This document shows positions 51,248 through 59,856 of a stretch of 64,000 nt of DNA, piece after piece (the stretch's first letter is position 1; each line of letters begins with the position of its first letter). The stretch lies in NCBI GenBank assembly GCA_965223085.1, contig OZ244981.1:744001-808000 (forward strand). Direction: 5' to 3'. The DNA is from CBDCVO01 sp965223085 (GTDB taxonomy: Bacteria; Pseudomonadota; Gammaproteobacteria; Ga0077536). The position numbers were made by a program, and so were the translations under genes. The notes beneath the pieces were generated by a model. The model did not search any database, was not told the origin of the DNA, and was given only the letters and a program-made list of their open reading frames with translations.

Positions 51248-51394
51248 TTAACCCGTCTCGTCGAACAACCCGCGCTGCGGGGGTGCGCGGACCGGTGGAC
51301 GGTGGGTGGCGTCGAGTTCCGGCGCGTTCGCATTCAGGTGGGTCAGGAGCTTCTCGATGATGGCCGGAGCCTCAAATTTCTTGTCGCCAGACAT
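51248..51394 (-). pseudogene. IS91-like transposase C-terminal remnant
   Basis: The minus strand encodes MSGDKKFEAPAIIEKLLTHL, then NANAPELDATHRPPVRAPPQ and RGLFDETG with TAA at 51248-51250. The pattern IIEKxLTHLNA...PPxRAPPQxGLFDE matches the extreme C-terminus of IS91-family (Y2 rolling-circle) transposases as I remember them. The catalytic part is missing. It marks the right edge of the GC-rich cargo. Confidence 0.6.
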
Positions 51395-51528
51395 TTGACG
51401 GTGACGACGGAACAAATAGTGCAGTAGCCCTATTCCTGCCGAGAAAAGCGCATAAAACCTTATTTGGTCCCCTTTTGCTCGATTAACGTACTTTACTAGA
51501 TTGCGCTATAGCGACTTTACGTTCTTTA

Positions 51529-51546
51529 CACATAATACTATATGTG
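51529..51546. promoter_or_regulatory. Palindromic operator upstream of the toxin-antitoxin operon
   Basis: CACATA (529-534) and TATGTG (541-546 of the 51 kb block) form a perfect 6-bp inverted repeat around ATACTA, 40 bases before the antitoxin ATG. The AT-rich spacing resembles a -10 region, so binding by the Xre-type antitoxin would block transcription. Autoregulation is the rule for this family; here it is inferred. Confidence 0.6.
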
Positions 51547-51585
51547 CTATCGTCTAGTGCAAATTATCGATCTCAGAGGACCCAG

Positions 51586-52167
51586 ATGATGCCGAGTGCA
51601 ACAATTGAAGAGATTACAAATCCTGCCGAAGCAGCCCTTTTGGCTCGGATCGAGCGCTATTTTCACGATGCGATTCGCTCACTACCAAATCAAGACCGAG
51701 CAAAAGCCCTATCGGCGCCAGACGATTTTTGGACATTGATGGAAACCCTAGCGCTGGCACCGATTAAGGAATCTCCGGAGCTAAGGGTCAGAATGCGAGG
51801 TGCTATCGCGCGTCGCGAATTACTGGAACAAGACGGCGGTGTTCTAAGCCCGTCAAACGTTGGAGAGTTGCTTGGAATCACCAGGCAAGCAGTTGGGTTA
51901 CGTCGTAGCACGGGCAAACTGCTGGGAGTTGAAAGCGGTCGTGGCTACGTCTATCCGGCATGGCAGTTTCAAGATACCGGGATGGTGCCGGGCATCGAAG
52001 AAATCTTAGAGATTCTAGGCGATGCGGACCCAATGACTAAAATCATTTTCTTTTTAGGTCACGATCATGCGCTCGGAGGCAAGCGACCGATCGACTTACT
52101 TCTCAGAGGAAAACTCGAACAAGTGAAGCGTGCGGCGAGAACGTATGGCCACCACGGCGCCACTTAG
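51586..52167 (+). CDS. Xre/MbcA/ParS-type antitoxin of a RES toxin
   Basis: 193 residues. A central helix-turn-helix (LSPSNVGELLGITRQAVGLRRSTGKLLGV) is followed by the MbcA/ParS/Xre toxin-binding fold (GYVYPAWQFQDTGMVPGIEEILEILG ... LLLRGKLEQVKRAARTYGHHG). The PAWQFxxxGxVPG...LLxG order is characteristic of antitoxins that clamp RES or related toxins. The N-terminal 70 residues are helical. ATG 51586 has AGAGGACC six bases upstream. The toxin gene follows 8 bases after its stop, so the two form one operon. It should both neutralise the toxin and repress from the CACATA-N6-TATGTG site. Confidence 0.9.
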   Translation: MMPSATIEEITNPAEAALLARIERYFHDAIRSLPNQDRAKALSAPDDFWTLMETLALAPIKESPELRVRMRGAIARRELLEQDGGVLSPSNVGELLGITRQAVGLRRSTGKLLGVESGRGYVYPAWQFQDTGMVPGIEEILEILGDADPMTKIIFFLGHDHALGGKRPIDLLLRGKLEQVKRAARTYGHHGAT

Positions 52168-52175
52168 CGATTTAC

Positions 52176-52769
52176 ATGAGTCGTCCTCCGCGGCACCGGC
52201 GGCCTAACAAGGCTTTTAACGACCAGTCTTTAGCGATCATTCGTGTGCCAAAGGCGCATCGATGGATGCGCATTCATCTCTGTGACTTCGCGCCAATGTA
52301 CTTTGGCAATCGCCGGCAAAATCGGTTCGACTCAAAGGCGCAGAGCTTTGGAGTGCTGTATGTCGCACGTCAACTCAATGGTTCCTTTGTGGAAGTGTTT
52401 TGTCGCAACAAGGAAAGACATGTGTCCGCCGCTCGACTTGCACAATATTGCGTAAGTGAGTTTCGCGCGTCGCGGAATTTAAAACTTATTGATCTGGCCG
52501 GCCGCGGCTTGGTAAAGATGGGACTCGATGCACGTTTGGCGACCGGCAGCTATGCTAGTTCGCAAACTTGGTCGCAGGCGTTCTATGAACACCCAGGCAG
52601 TGCAGACGGTATTCTCTATCCGTCACGCCATGATCCGAAACAGCAGCTCGCCGCGCTATTTGATCGATCACAATCGTTACTCACTGTAAAGCGCCTTGGT
52701 ACGCTTCGTGAGCATCTTGGCAACGATCTATTCGATTTGTTAGACCACTATGAGATCGCACTACTGTGA
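52176..52769 (+). CDS. RES-domain toxin (NAD+-degrading)
   Basis: 197 residues. The RES fold starts with WMRIHLCDFAPMYFGNRRQNRFDSKAQSFGVLYVAR; Arg of RIH and Tyr of the VLYVAR strand line the pocket. The catalytic-region Glu lies in SFVEVFCRN, and the Ser in the GILYPSRHDP segment, giving the R-E-S set that names the family. The protein has the DLxG...GLDARLATGSYASSQTWSQAF middle part seen in typical members. Characterised relatives deplete NAD+, stopping growth. The gene is translated just after the antitoxin gene, whose product should keep it silent. Confidence 0.9.
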   Translation: MSRPPRHRRPNKAFNDQSLAIIRVPKAHRWMRIHLCDFAPMYFGNRRQNRFDSKAQSFGVLYVARQLNGSFVEVFCRNKERHVSAARLAQYCVSEFRASRNLKLIDLAGRGLVKMGLDARLATGSYASSQTWSQAFYEHPGSADGILYPSRHDPKQQLAALFDRSQSLLTVKRLGTLREHLGNDLFDLLDHYEIALL

Positions 52770-52850
52770 GGTAAGCACCCACGAATCGGCACCTATTTTT
52801 CGACGGCAACATTCCCGACACTGACTCCTGGCATCTACCACAGGAACACC

Positions 52851-53175
52851 ATGCCGCATAACGACACAGCGGGGTCCCGATCGAACTACTGGCGCCAGCA
52901 AATCGAGGCGGAGAAGACCTCAGGCCAAAACGCAGCGTGCTTTTTGCCGCGACCATGATCTCAACTACTGGCGATTTGGCTATTGGCGGAAAAAGTTTCG
53001 ACAGACAGCAGACAGAACAGCAAAGCCAAACGATTCGGCGTTCGTAGCAGTTGTCCATCAGGCGCCTCAGGTAAATGATGAGTTATCGCGGACGTTTCCC
53101 AACGGTGCCGTGATACGCGTTATCGGTTCGGACAACGTGGCCGTCGTCGGCCAATTGCTGAGGCAGTTATCATGA
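52851..53175 (+). pseudogene. IS66 tnpA (orfA) remnant, frameshifted
   Basis: ATG 52851 reads SRSNYWRQQIEAEKTSGQNA, then one base is extra or missing near 52945. The other frame gives FCRDHDLNYWRFGYWRKKFR and ends ELSRTFPNGAVIRVIGSDNV before AVVGQLLRQLS TGA at 53173. The WR...AAFCRxHxLxxxxFxYWRKKF motif is the IS66 OrfA helix-turn-helix. The stop overlaps ATGA, the usual tnpB start, but no tnpB follows. It is unrelated in sequence to the IS66 at 30778. Confidence 0.8.
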
Positions 53176-53729
53176 ACTGGAGCGGCCTTCAGAGGGCCTT
53201 CAGGGTCGGACCAAGCTAGGTCTTTGAATTCGCATCACAATACGTGGTATTGCCCGGCTCACTGACGCTTAGGATCCGAGTTGGGCCCGAGTTCTGGGTG
53301 TCTACCGGCGTAACACATCAGCTTGGATATTAGATACGACAACACCGCACGAGTAGATTAATTCCGATCCTCACAGATATCCGCATTAGCGGAATGGGGC
53401 GATAAGCGCGAGCGGGCTACATTGCATGACTAGCGATCGACGCCAAGCGAGGTCGCTATCGTGCTCACACCTGGCGCAGTGAGTATTGTGCCGGGATGAA
53501 GTCACCGACAAGGCATATACATCGCGAAATTCGTACCTCAACTGCAGTCTAAGGAGCTAAATCGCTGCGATTCACCGAATTTGTCAACCCGATTCAGTTG
53601 CTTAGGTCGGTCCGACCCCTGGCACGGCCTGGCACGGATCATGCCGTCAAGACGCACAACCCGTTCGCCGTGAACGACATCGCGTTTTCACGCGCGACTT
53701 TTTCGACACGCAATTTGCATGTCGGGAAT
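53176..53729. other. Gene-free stretch at the end of the IS island
   Basis: About 550 bases with only short frames and no recognisable IS sequence. It separates the IS66 remnant from the convergent CoA-transferase gene. Confidence 0.45.
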
Positions 53730-56252
53730 TCAACTCGGGAGGTATTCTGTCTTATTGCTCCAACTCGAAGCGACGACTCCCGCATCCACAAACCTGTCGA
53801 TGTCTTCGTCCGAATATCCAACTTCGGATAATATTTCCCGGCTGTCCGCACCGAATTTCGGCGCATCGAACCCGACCGACACCCGCGAATTCCTGAACCG
53901 CATCCAATTCGGCGCGGGCAGATCGACTGACCTGCCCAGAGGATGTTTGCTGTGCCTTACGAATCGTATGGTCGGCTCATCGAAATCGATTTCGTCGATA
54001 TCATCCCCGCTGAGGTATTCATCACGGATTTCGGGCAATGTTTTCAAAGGATGAACGCCAAACCCCGCGGCATTCAAAACCTCGGTAACGTGTGACGATT
54101 TCGTACTTTGGAAAATCGTTTCCAGCGCTTTTTCGAGGCCGGCATCCGAAAGGCCTCTTACCGGCTCGAACCCCTGAATAATACCTATCTCAGCCAACTG
54201 CTCCGGGCGGGCACCGAAGAACACCCAACCATCGGCTGTCTGATAAATACGATGGTGAGGCCCGGTACCGGTACAGTGCCGTCCGTGCGGCTCGTGCTCG
54301 TTCTCGATGGACGGGTCGGACAAGATAAACGGCGCCTGAACGAGTTGCGCCCCTGCCGCCAGTGACGACATGACGGTGTCGGTTCGTCCGGTTTTGCGTC
54401 TTTGCAGCAACGCGAGCGCAATGCCGTAGACAGCCAGGTACCCTGTCGGATAGTCGATCGTAGCGGCGTTGGCATGGATTTCCGGATCGTCGACGGATTC
54501 ACCATAGCGCGCCATGACACCGGTAGCAGCCTGCAATACGTCGTCGTAGCCGGTGTGGTTCGAGCGCGGTCCTTCGCGCGGCCCGCAATAGGCGCTGACA
54601 TGACAAAAGATGATGTCCGGGTTGATTTCGTTGAGTGGTTCCAGGCCGAGTCCGAGCCGGGACACGGCCTCGCTCGGTCCGTTGTACACGACGACGTCGG
54701 CGTCTTTCACCAGCGCTTCGAATATGCCTCTGCCCTCCTCATGCCGCAGGTCGAGCAACAAGCTCTTCTTGGCGCGACCCACGTCGAGCGCGCACAGGAT
54801 GGTAATCGTCGGCGGGAACTGTGAGACGGGCGGGTCTATCTTGATGACGTCGGCTCCAAGCCGCGCAAGCGAAAAGGCGACACTGGGCCCCGCGAGGACG
54901 TTGCACAGGTCCAGAACCCGAATCCCTTCCAGAATCTTTCTGCGTGGTTGTCCTGCTCCCTTCGAGGAGCCGCCTTCATTGTTGTTCGTGCTTGCGTCGA
55001 GCAAATCCAGGATTTCCCGCCGGTTTTGATCGGGTCCGGGCGCTTCGCCGAGTACGCCGGCCTGGTTGGCTGACCCCTTCAGCCAAACATGAGGGCCTGC
55101 GATTTTGCGCGACGGCTTCTCGTCGGCGATACGAATGAGGCCGGACTTCAGCGTGTGTTCTGAATTTATCCATTCTTCGGTCGTGCGCTGCGCGGTGCCA
55201 GAGCCGCCCGCGTCGCCAATGCATCGCTCCCATTCGAGCGCCGTTTTCGCCGGGAAAATGGCTCGCAGTTTTTCCAGGATCAGCGTGCGCCATTCCGGTT
55301 CCAGAGCGTTCGTGTCCCAGATATTCGATGCGCTCTTCCACGAAGACCGCGGCGTGTACGGATCCTCCGTCGGCAGACCCCGTTCCACGAGGTCATCCCA
55401 GATCCCCATGGTGCGAAGGAACTGGACCGGTAGCCGCCGGTGCCCGTCGGAATCCACGTAATACAACCGGCCGTCCTTACAGACATAATCCGTGTAGAGC
55501 GGATTGATGAAGGGCTCGATTCTTTCCTTGAACGGCCGCTCGTCCGTTTTTGCGTCTTCGTGGCTTATTCCCCCGAACGCCATGTCCGTGTAGCGCGCGG
55601 GCATGTCTTCGATGCGCAGTGTATTGAAACCCTGGCTCGACAGGATCGCGGAGGTAAGCGGCACCTCGATCTCTTCGCCTGCACCGTCGGTCTCGCGCGC
55701 CAACAGGGCCATGGCTACGGCCGTGGCGCCATGGACGGCCGCAATGGTCGACGCCAGGGGAATGGCGGTATAGACGGGGGGATCCCCTCTGAATTCGCGT
55801 GTCAGGCTGACGTCGGTAAACCAACCGGTTGCGGCGCCGACGACACCTTCCCAGCCCTGAATCGAAGCGCGGGGATCGGATCGCGCGAACGCGGGCAGGG
55901 ACAGGTACACGATCCGCGGGTTGATTCCCTTGGCGGCCGCATAATCACACCCGAGTTTCGCCATGACACCGGGGCGGAAATTTTCGATGACAACATCGGA
56001 TCTCGCGATCAAATCATGCACGGTCTGCCGGTCCGCCGGTGTTTTCAGATCAAGGGCGATGCTCTTTTTGCCGCGGTTGAGAAGCTCATAGGTCTGCCGG
56101 GACCCCTGCGGCCCATCCGGCGTCTCTATGCGGATGACTTCCGCGCCCTGCTCTGCAAGCAGCTTGGCAGCCAGCGGACCTGCGATGTATTGACCAAAAT
56201 CCAGGATGCGAACGCCGCACAGAGGGAGGTCAAATTTCGTATCACCACCCAT
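53730..56252 (-). CDS. Fused double family III (CaiB/BaiF) CoA transferase
   Basis: 840 residues carrying two complete CoA-transferase family III domains. The first (about 1-400) begins LPLCGVRILDFGQYIAGPLAAKLLAEQGAEVIRIE and has NRGKKSIALDLKTPA and DVVIENFRPGVMAKLG. The second starts about 445 with KILEGIRVLDLCNVLAGPSVAFSLARLGADVIKID and has GRAKKSLLLDLRHEEGRG and a YPTGYLAVYGIALALLQRRKTG end region. These enzymes move CoA between acids as an interlocked dimer; fusion puts both halves in one chain, as in a few known members. ATG 56252 has GGAGG seven bases before it. It is the last gene of the catabolic run; the two halves differ, so they may not be equivalent catalytically. Confidence 0.9.
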   Translation of the reverse strand: MGGDTKFDLPLCGVRILDFGQYIAGPLAAKLLAEQGAEVIRIETPDGPQGSRQTYELLNRGKKSIALDLKTPADRQTVHDLIARSDVVIENFRPGVMAKLGCDYAAAKGINPRIVYLSLPAFARSDPRASIQGWEGVVGAATGWFTDVSLTREFRGDPPVYTAIPLASTIAAVHGATAVAMALLARETDGAGEEIEVPLTSAILSSQGFNTLRIEDMPARYTDMAFGGISHEDAKTDERPFKERIEPFINPLYTDYVCKDGRLYYVDSDGHRRLPVQFLRTMGIWDDLVERGLPTEDPYTPRSSWKSASNIWDTNALEPEWRTLILEKLRAIFPAKTALEWERCIGDAGGSGTAQRTTEEWINSEHTLKSGLIRIADEKPSRKIAGPHVWLKGSANQAGVLGEAPGPDQNRREILDLLDASTNNNEGGSSKGAGQPRRKILEGIRVLDLCNVLAGPSVAFSLARLGADVIKIDPPVSQFPPTITILCALDVGRAKKSLLLDLRHEEGRGIFEALVKDADVVVYNGPSEAVSRLGLGLEPLNEINPDIIFCHVSAYCGPREGPRSNHTGYDDVLQAATGVMARYGESVDDPEIHANAATIDYPTGYLAVYGIALALLQRRKTGRTDTVMSSLAAGAQLVQAPFILSDPSIENEHEPHGRHCTGTGPHHRIYQTADGWVFFGARPEQLAEIGIIQGFEPVRGLSDAGLEKALETIFQSTKSSHVTEVLNAAGFGVHPLKTLPEIRDEYLSGDDIDEIDFDEPTIRFVRHSKHPLGRSVDLPAPNWMRFRNSRVSVGFDAPKFGADSREILSEVGYSDEDIDRFVDAGVVASSWSNKTEYLPS

Positions 56253-56354
56253 GCAAATCCTCCACAAACTCGTTAAATATCAAAACCCGATATATTCCTC
56301 AGACGTTGACGCCAACACTTACAACTGCACAGACCTCTGTTACGCGCGGGAGAA

Positions 56355-57845
56355 CTACTCAGTATCGAGATAAAGACTCTTGGTGTAGTAGAACATGTCG
56401 AGTAGATGGGACGGTCCACCCTTCATGCCGTAGCCGCTATGCTTGATCCCTCCAAATCCGACAGCGGGATCAATCAACCCGTAGCAATTGACCCACACGG
56501 TACCCGCCTGCAGGCTCGACGACAGCCTTGCCGCCGTCGAAAAATCCCTGGTCCAGACGGCAGCTCCAAGCCCGTATTCCGTGTCATTGGAGAGCGCGAG
56601 CGCTTCTTCAGGCGTATCAAATGGCATGACGGCGACGACAGGGCCGAACACCTCTTGTTGCGCGATCGCCATAGAGTTGCGAACTTCCGTGAAAACGGTT
56701 GGTTGAACAAAATAACCATCTGAAAGCGGGCCTCCAGCGCGCCGACCTCCAAGCACGAGCTTGGCTCCCGCTTCTTCGGCCCCTCGGATATGGTTGAGGA
56801 TCTGGTTCATCTGCCGTTCGGAGACGACCGGACCAAGTTGCACACCATCGTCCATCCCATCACCCAGGCGCAGGTTCCCGGCAAATTTCGTCAGCTCATC
56901 GATGAACCGGTCCATGATTGGTCGCTGGACGAACAGACGGCTGCCCGCGTAACAAATCTGCCCGCTATTGTTGAAAATTGCCATTGCCGAACCGGGAACA
57001 GCCTTGCTGAGATCGGCATCCGCAAACACGATATTCGGCGATTTTCCGCCGAGTTCTAGCTGTACCTTCTTCATGTTGGAGGCGGAACTTTTAATAATCT
57101 CCCTTCCAGTCCCGTTCGAACCGGTGAAGGCTAGACGGTCCACGCCGGTAGAATTGGCGAGGGCCGCTCCTGCTTCATGCCCAAGACCGGTTACGACATT
57201 GACGACACCGGCAGGCAGTCCCGCCTCGACCATGAGTTCGCCAACGCGAAGTACACTAAGCGACGCGTCTTCGGCGGGTTTGAGCACGACAGTGCAGCCA
57301 CTTGCGATCGCCGGCGCGACAATCCACCAAAGGCTTACAAGCGGTGCATTCCAAGGAATGATCCCGCCAATTACGCCGACGGGAGCTTTCAAGGTCATGC
57401 TTTGAACCTGCCCGGGCAGCGAATTCGCAAGTGTTTCGCCATGGGCCGCATGGACCTGAGTCGCGTAATACAGGAGCACCTGCCTGACGAACCCAGCCAG
57501 ACCGCGTGTCCGTGTAAGCGGCGCGCCCATTTCAAGCGTTTCGAGCAGGGCCAGTTCCTCGAAATTGTCCAAGACAATCTGAAGAATACGATGGAGAAGT
57601 TCCTGACGCTCGGCCGGGGTCCATCGGCTCCACGAACTTTCGAAGGCGTCGCGCGCAGCTTCGACAGCATGCGAGACATCTTCGTCACCGCCGCGCGCGA
57701 GTCTAGTCAAGACCCGGCTATTGGCGGGATTGCGGGTCTCCATGACCGCCCCGGAAACCGATGCCTGCCAGGTTCCGCCAATAAAATGTTGGTGGTCGGA
57801 TGTTTCCAGTTTTGCGACCAAGGCGGAACGATCGTCGTTAATCAT
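56355..57845 (-). CDS. NAD(P)+-dependent aldehyde dehydrogenase
   Basis: 496 residues with the standard ALDH motifs. NPANSRVLTRLARGG comes near the start, GGIIPWNAPLVSLWWIVAPAIASGCTVVLKPAE in the cofactor cleft, FTGSNGTGREI, the general-base Glu in QLELGGKSPNIVF, and the catalytic Cys in NNSGQICYAGSRLFV. ATG 57845 has GAAGGA six bases upstream. It lies 14 bases after the aminotransferase stop, and in context it should oxidise the semialdehyde that transamination produces. It is full-length. The exact substrate is not shown by the sequence. Confidence 0.94.
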   Translation of the reverse strand: MINDDRSALVAKLETSDHQHFIGGTWQASVSGAVMETRNPANSRVLTRLARGGDEDVSHAVEAARDAFESSWSRWTPAERQELLHRILQIVLDNFEELALLETLEMGAPLTRTRGLAGFVRQVLLYYATQVHAAHGETLANSLPGQVQSMTLKAPVGVIGGIIPWNAPLVSLWWIVAPAIASGCTVVLKPAEDASLSVLRVGELMVEAGLPAGVVNVVTGLGHEAGAALANSTGVDRLAFTGSNGTGREIIKSSASNMKKVQLELGGKSPNIVFADADLSKAVPGSAMAIFNNSGQICYAGSRLFVQRPIMDRFIDELTKFAGNLRLGDGMDDGVQLGPVVSERQMNQILNHIRGAEEAGAKLVLGGRRAGGPLSDGYFVQPTVFTEVRNSMAIAQQEVFGPVVAVMPFDTPEEALALSNDTEYGLGAAVWTRDFSTAARLSSSLQAGTVWVNCYGLIDPAVGFGGIKHSGYGMKGGPSHLLDMFYYTKSLYLDTE

Positions 57846-57859
57846 GTCAGTCCTTCGCA

Positions 57860-59221
57860 CTACAGATCGGCCTGCACCTGGTCCAGCGCCAACCTTATCG
57901 TGGTGATAAGGTCATCGACCTGATCCCCGGTGATAACAAGCGGTGGACAGAACGCGATCGCATCGCCAAGGTTGCGGCTTATCACTCCGTTGGCAAGGAG
58001 GGTCGTTATAGCCATCGCTCCCAGATCACCGGGTTTTTCCAGGGCCTTGCGACTACTCTTGTCCGTAACAAGCTCGAGCGCGGCGATGAGCCCCGTACCG
58101 CGCACTTCTGCGATCAACGGGTGCCCCTCCAGTGCTTTCAAGCCTGCTTGGAATTTTTCGCCCACGCGCGCAGCATTTCCGACGAGATCGTTCTCTTCGA
58201 TGACTGCGATGGATTCGAGGGCCACGGCTGCAGCAACCGGATGCCCCCCTGCAGTAAAGCCGTGGCCGAAGGTGCCGATGCGGCCGCCCTCCTCGACGAT
58301 TGGTGCGGCGACTTTTTCGTTTATGGCAAGGGCGGAAATCGGCAAGTATGAGGACGATAGTGCTTTCGACATGACCATGATGTCCGGCTCTATGGCGAAC
58401 GTCTCCGATCCAAACATCCGACCGGTGCGTCCGAAACCACAGATCACTTCATCGGCAACAAGAAGAATGTCGTATCGACGCAATACCTCTTGTATTTTTT
58501 TCCAATAACCTGCCGGGGGAACAATCACGCCGCCAGCGCCCATTACCGGCTCGCCGAAAAAAGCAGCGATGGTTTCGGGTCCTTCCGCAAGGATCAATTC
58601 CTCGAGTTCCCGCGCCCGCCGCTCGGAAAACTCGGTCTCACTCTCCCCTGGATGCGCATCTCGCCAGTGGTGAGGGCTTCCCGTGTGCAAGACGCCCGCA
58701 ATTGGAAGGTCGAAAGATGCATGGTTTGCGGGCAGACCGGTCAGACTTCCTGAAGCGATCGTGACACCATGATAAGCGCGGTCGCGCGAGATGATTTTCT
58801 TGCGCTGCGGTTGCCCTATCGCATTCGAGCGGTACCAGATCATCTTCATGGCGGTATCGTTGGCTTCGGACCCGGAGTTCGCGAAAAAAACCTTGCTCAT
58901 CTGGACCGGGCAGATCGAGACAAGCTTCTCGGCCAAGTCCACTGCCGGGCCATGCGATTTGTGCCCGAACACGTGATAGAAGGACAGATCCGTCATCTGC
59001 TTTTGGGCCGCGTTGATCAGGCGTTTTTCAGCAAAACCGACGGCAACGCTCCACAGACCAGCCATCGCCTCGACATAACGGTTTCCTTCACGATCGAACA
59101 CGTAGATGCCTTCGCCGCGTTCTATGATGAGCGGGCCAAGCTCAAGATGCTTGCGGGGATCGGTGTAACCGTGGAGATGGTTAGCGATATCGCGGGCTTC
59201 GGGAGAGTTTGGTACAGGCAT
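57860..59221 (-). CDS. Omega-aminotransferase, class III (PLP-dependent)
   Basis: 453 residues. It begins with a DREGNRYVEAMAGLWSVAVG lead, then NSGSEANDTAMKMIWYRSNA and SRDRAYHGVTIASGSLTGLPANHASF. The PLP-aspartate block is LVADEVICGFGRTGRMFG, and the Schiff-base lysine lies in MVMSKALSSSYLPISAL, with HGFTAGGHPVAAAVALE after it. The layout is that of beta-alanine/putrescine/omega-amino-acid:pyruvate aminotransferases (about 450 residues). It is intact, in clear contrast to the lysine-less relative at 2263-3417. It is co-directional with ALDH (14 bp) and is probably the first enzyme acting on an amine substrate. Confidence 0.94.
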   Translation of the reverse strand: MPVPNSPEARDIANHLHGYTDPRKHLELGPLIIERGEGIYVFDREGNRYVEAMAGLWSVAVGFAEKRLINAAQKQMTDLSFYHVFGHKSHGPAVDLAEKLVSICPVQMSKVFFANSGSEANDTAMKMIWYRSNAIGQPQRKKIISRDRAYHGVTIASGSLTGLPANHASFDLPIAGVLHTGSPHHWRDAHPGESETEFSERRARELEELILAEGPETIAAFFGEPVMGAGGVIVPPAGYWKKIQEVLRRYDILLVADEVICGFGRTGRMFGSETFAIEPDIMVMSKALSSSYLPISALAINEKVAAPIVEEGGRIGTFGHGFTAGGHPVAAAVALESIAVIEENDLVGNAARVGEKFQAGLKALEGHPLIAEVRGTGLIAALELVTDKSSRKALEKPGDLGAMAITTLLANGVISRNLGDAIAFCPPLVITGDQVDDLITTIRLALDQVQADL

Positions 59222-59493
59222 ATCCGGTTTTCCTATGAATCGTGAACTTCGCCATTTAACACGGCTATGGCGAAGCGATTGGTTGAACGGGGATCAAAGA
59301 AGGCGACTCCGGTACCGAAATTTCGTTCTATCCCTCGGCAACCCCGGGATCCGACAGCGGCATTATCGGCATCAGAGTCCCCGTCGACGGGACCGCAAGG
59401 CATGAAGTGATTCTTGCTGGTTCCTTCCATTAATTTTCTGGAAGCGTGAGTTGCAAAGCTGTCCATCCGCGTTCCTCCGTGCCTGCGCGCTGG
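59222..59493. other. Gap inside the catabolic run
   Basis: About 270 bases without a convincing gene. A minus-strand frame of 77 codons (59233-59466, with NHFMPCGPVDGDSDADNAA) is open but has no ribosome binding site or family, and is not called. Confidence 0.35.
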
Positions 59494-59856
59494 TCAGCCG
59501 GTTCCCGGCAAAGATCGGTCCTGCCCGGGCCTTTTACCTGCAGGCAATGTCGGTGCGGGAATATCGATATCCAAAAGCAGCGCGCTCATGGATTTGCCGT
59601 GCGTATCGATCGCAAGGGAGCGCAGGACGCCTCCCCCGAGTGCCTCGTTCAGCACATAATTGAAGGCGTGGATCGCGGGCATTTCGTAGCGTTCGACTTT
59701 GCCAGTCGCAATGTCACGAAAATGTTCAGCAACCAATGATTCCGTGACGTGCTTGCGCACCCACTCGAAATGCATCGGGTCGAACATAATCAGTGAAATG
59801 TTCGAGATATCCCCTTTATCTCCGCTACGGGAATGCGCGATCTCTCTAAGCTTCAT
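59494..59856 (-). CDS. AtuA-associated small protein (ferredoxin-fold-like domain)
   Basis: 120 residues. KLREIAHSRSGDKGDISNISLI is the conserved start of the small partner domain that in many proteins is fused to the C-terminus of AtuA/DUF1446. FEWVRKHVTESLVAEHF and LNFALGGGVLRSLAIDTHGKS-like sequence (NYVLNEALGGGVLRSLAID) follow. Its ATG overlaps the end of the large AtuA gene by about ten bases, so both are made together. The role of the pair is not biochemically settled. Confidence 0.85.
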   Translation of the reverse strand: MKLREIAHSRSGDKGDISNISLIMFDPMHFEWVRKHVTESLVAEHFRDIATGKVERYEMPAIHAFNYVLNEALGGGVLRSLAIDTHGKSMSALLLDIDIPAPTLPAGKRPGQDRSLPGTG

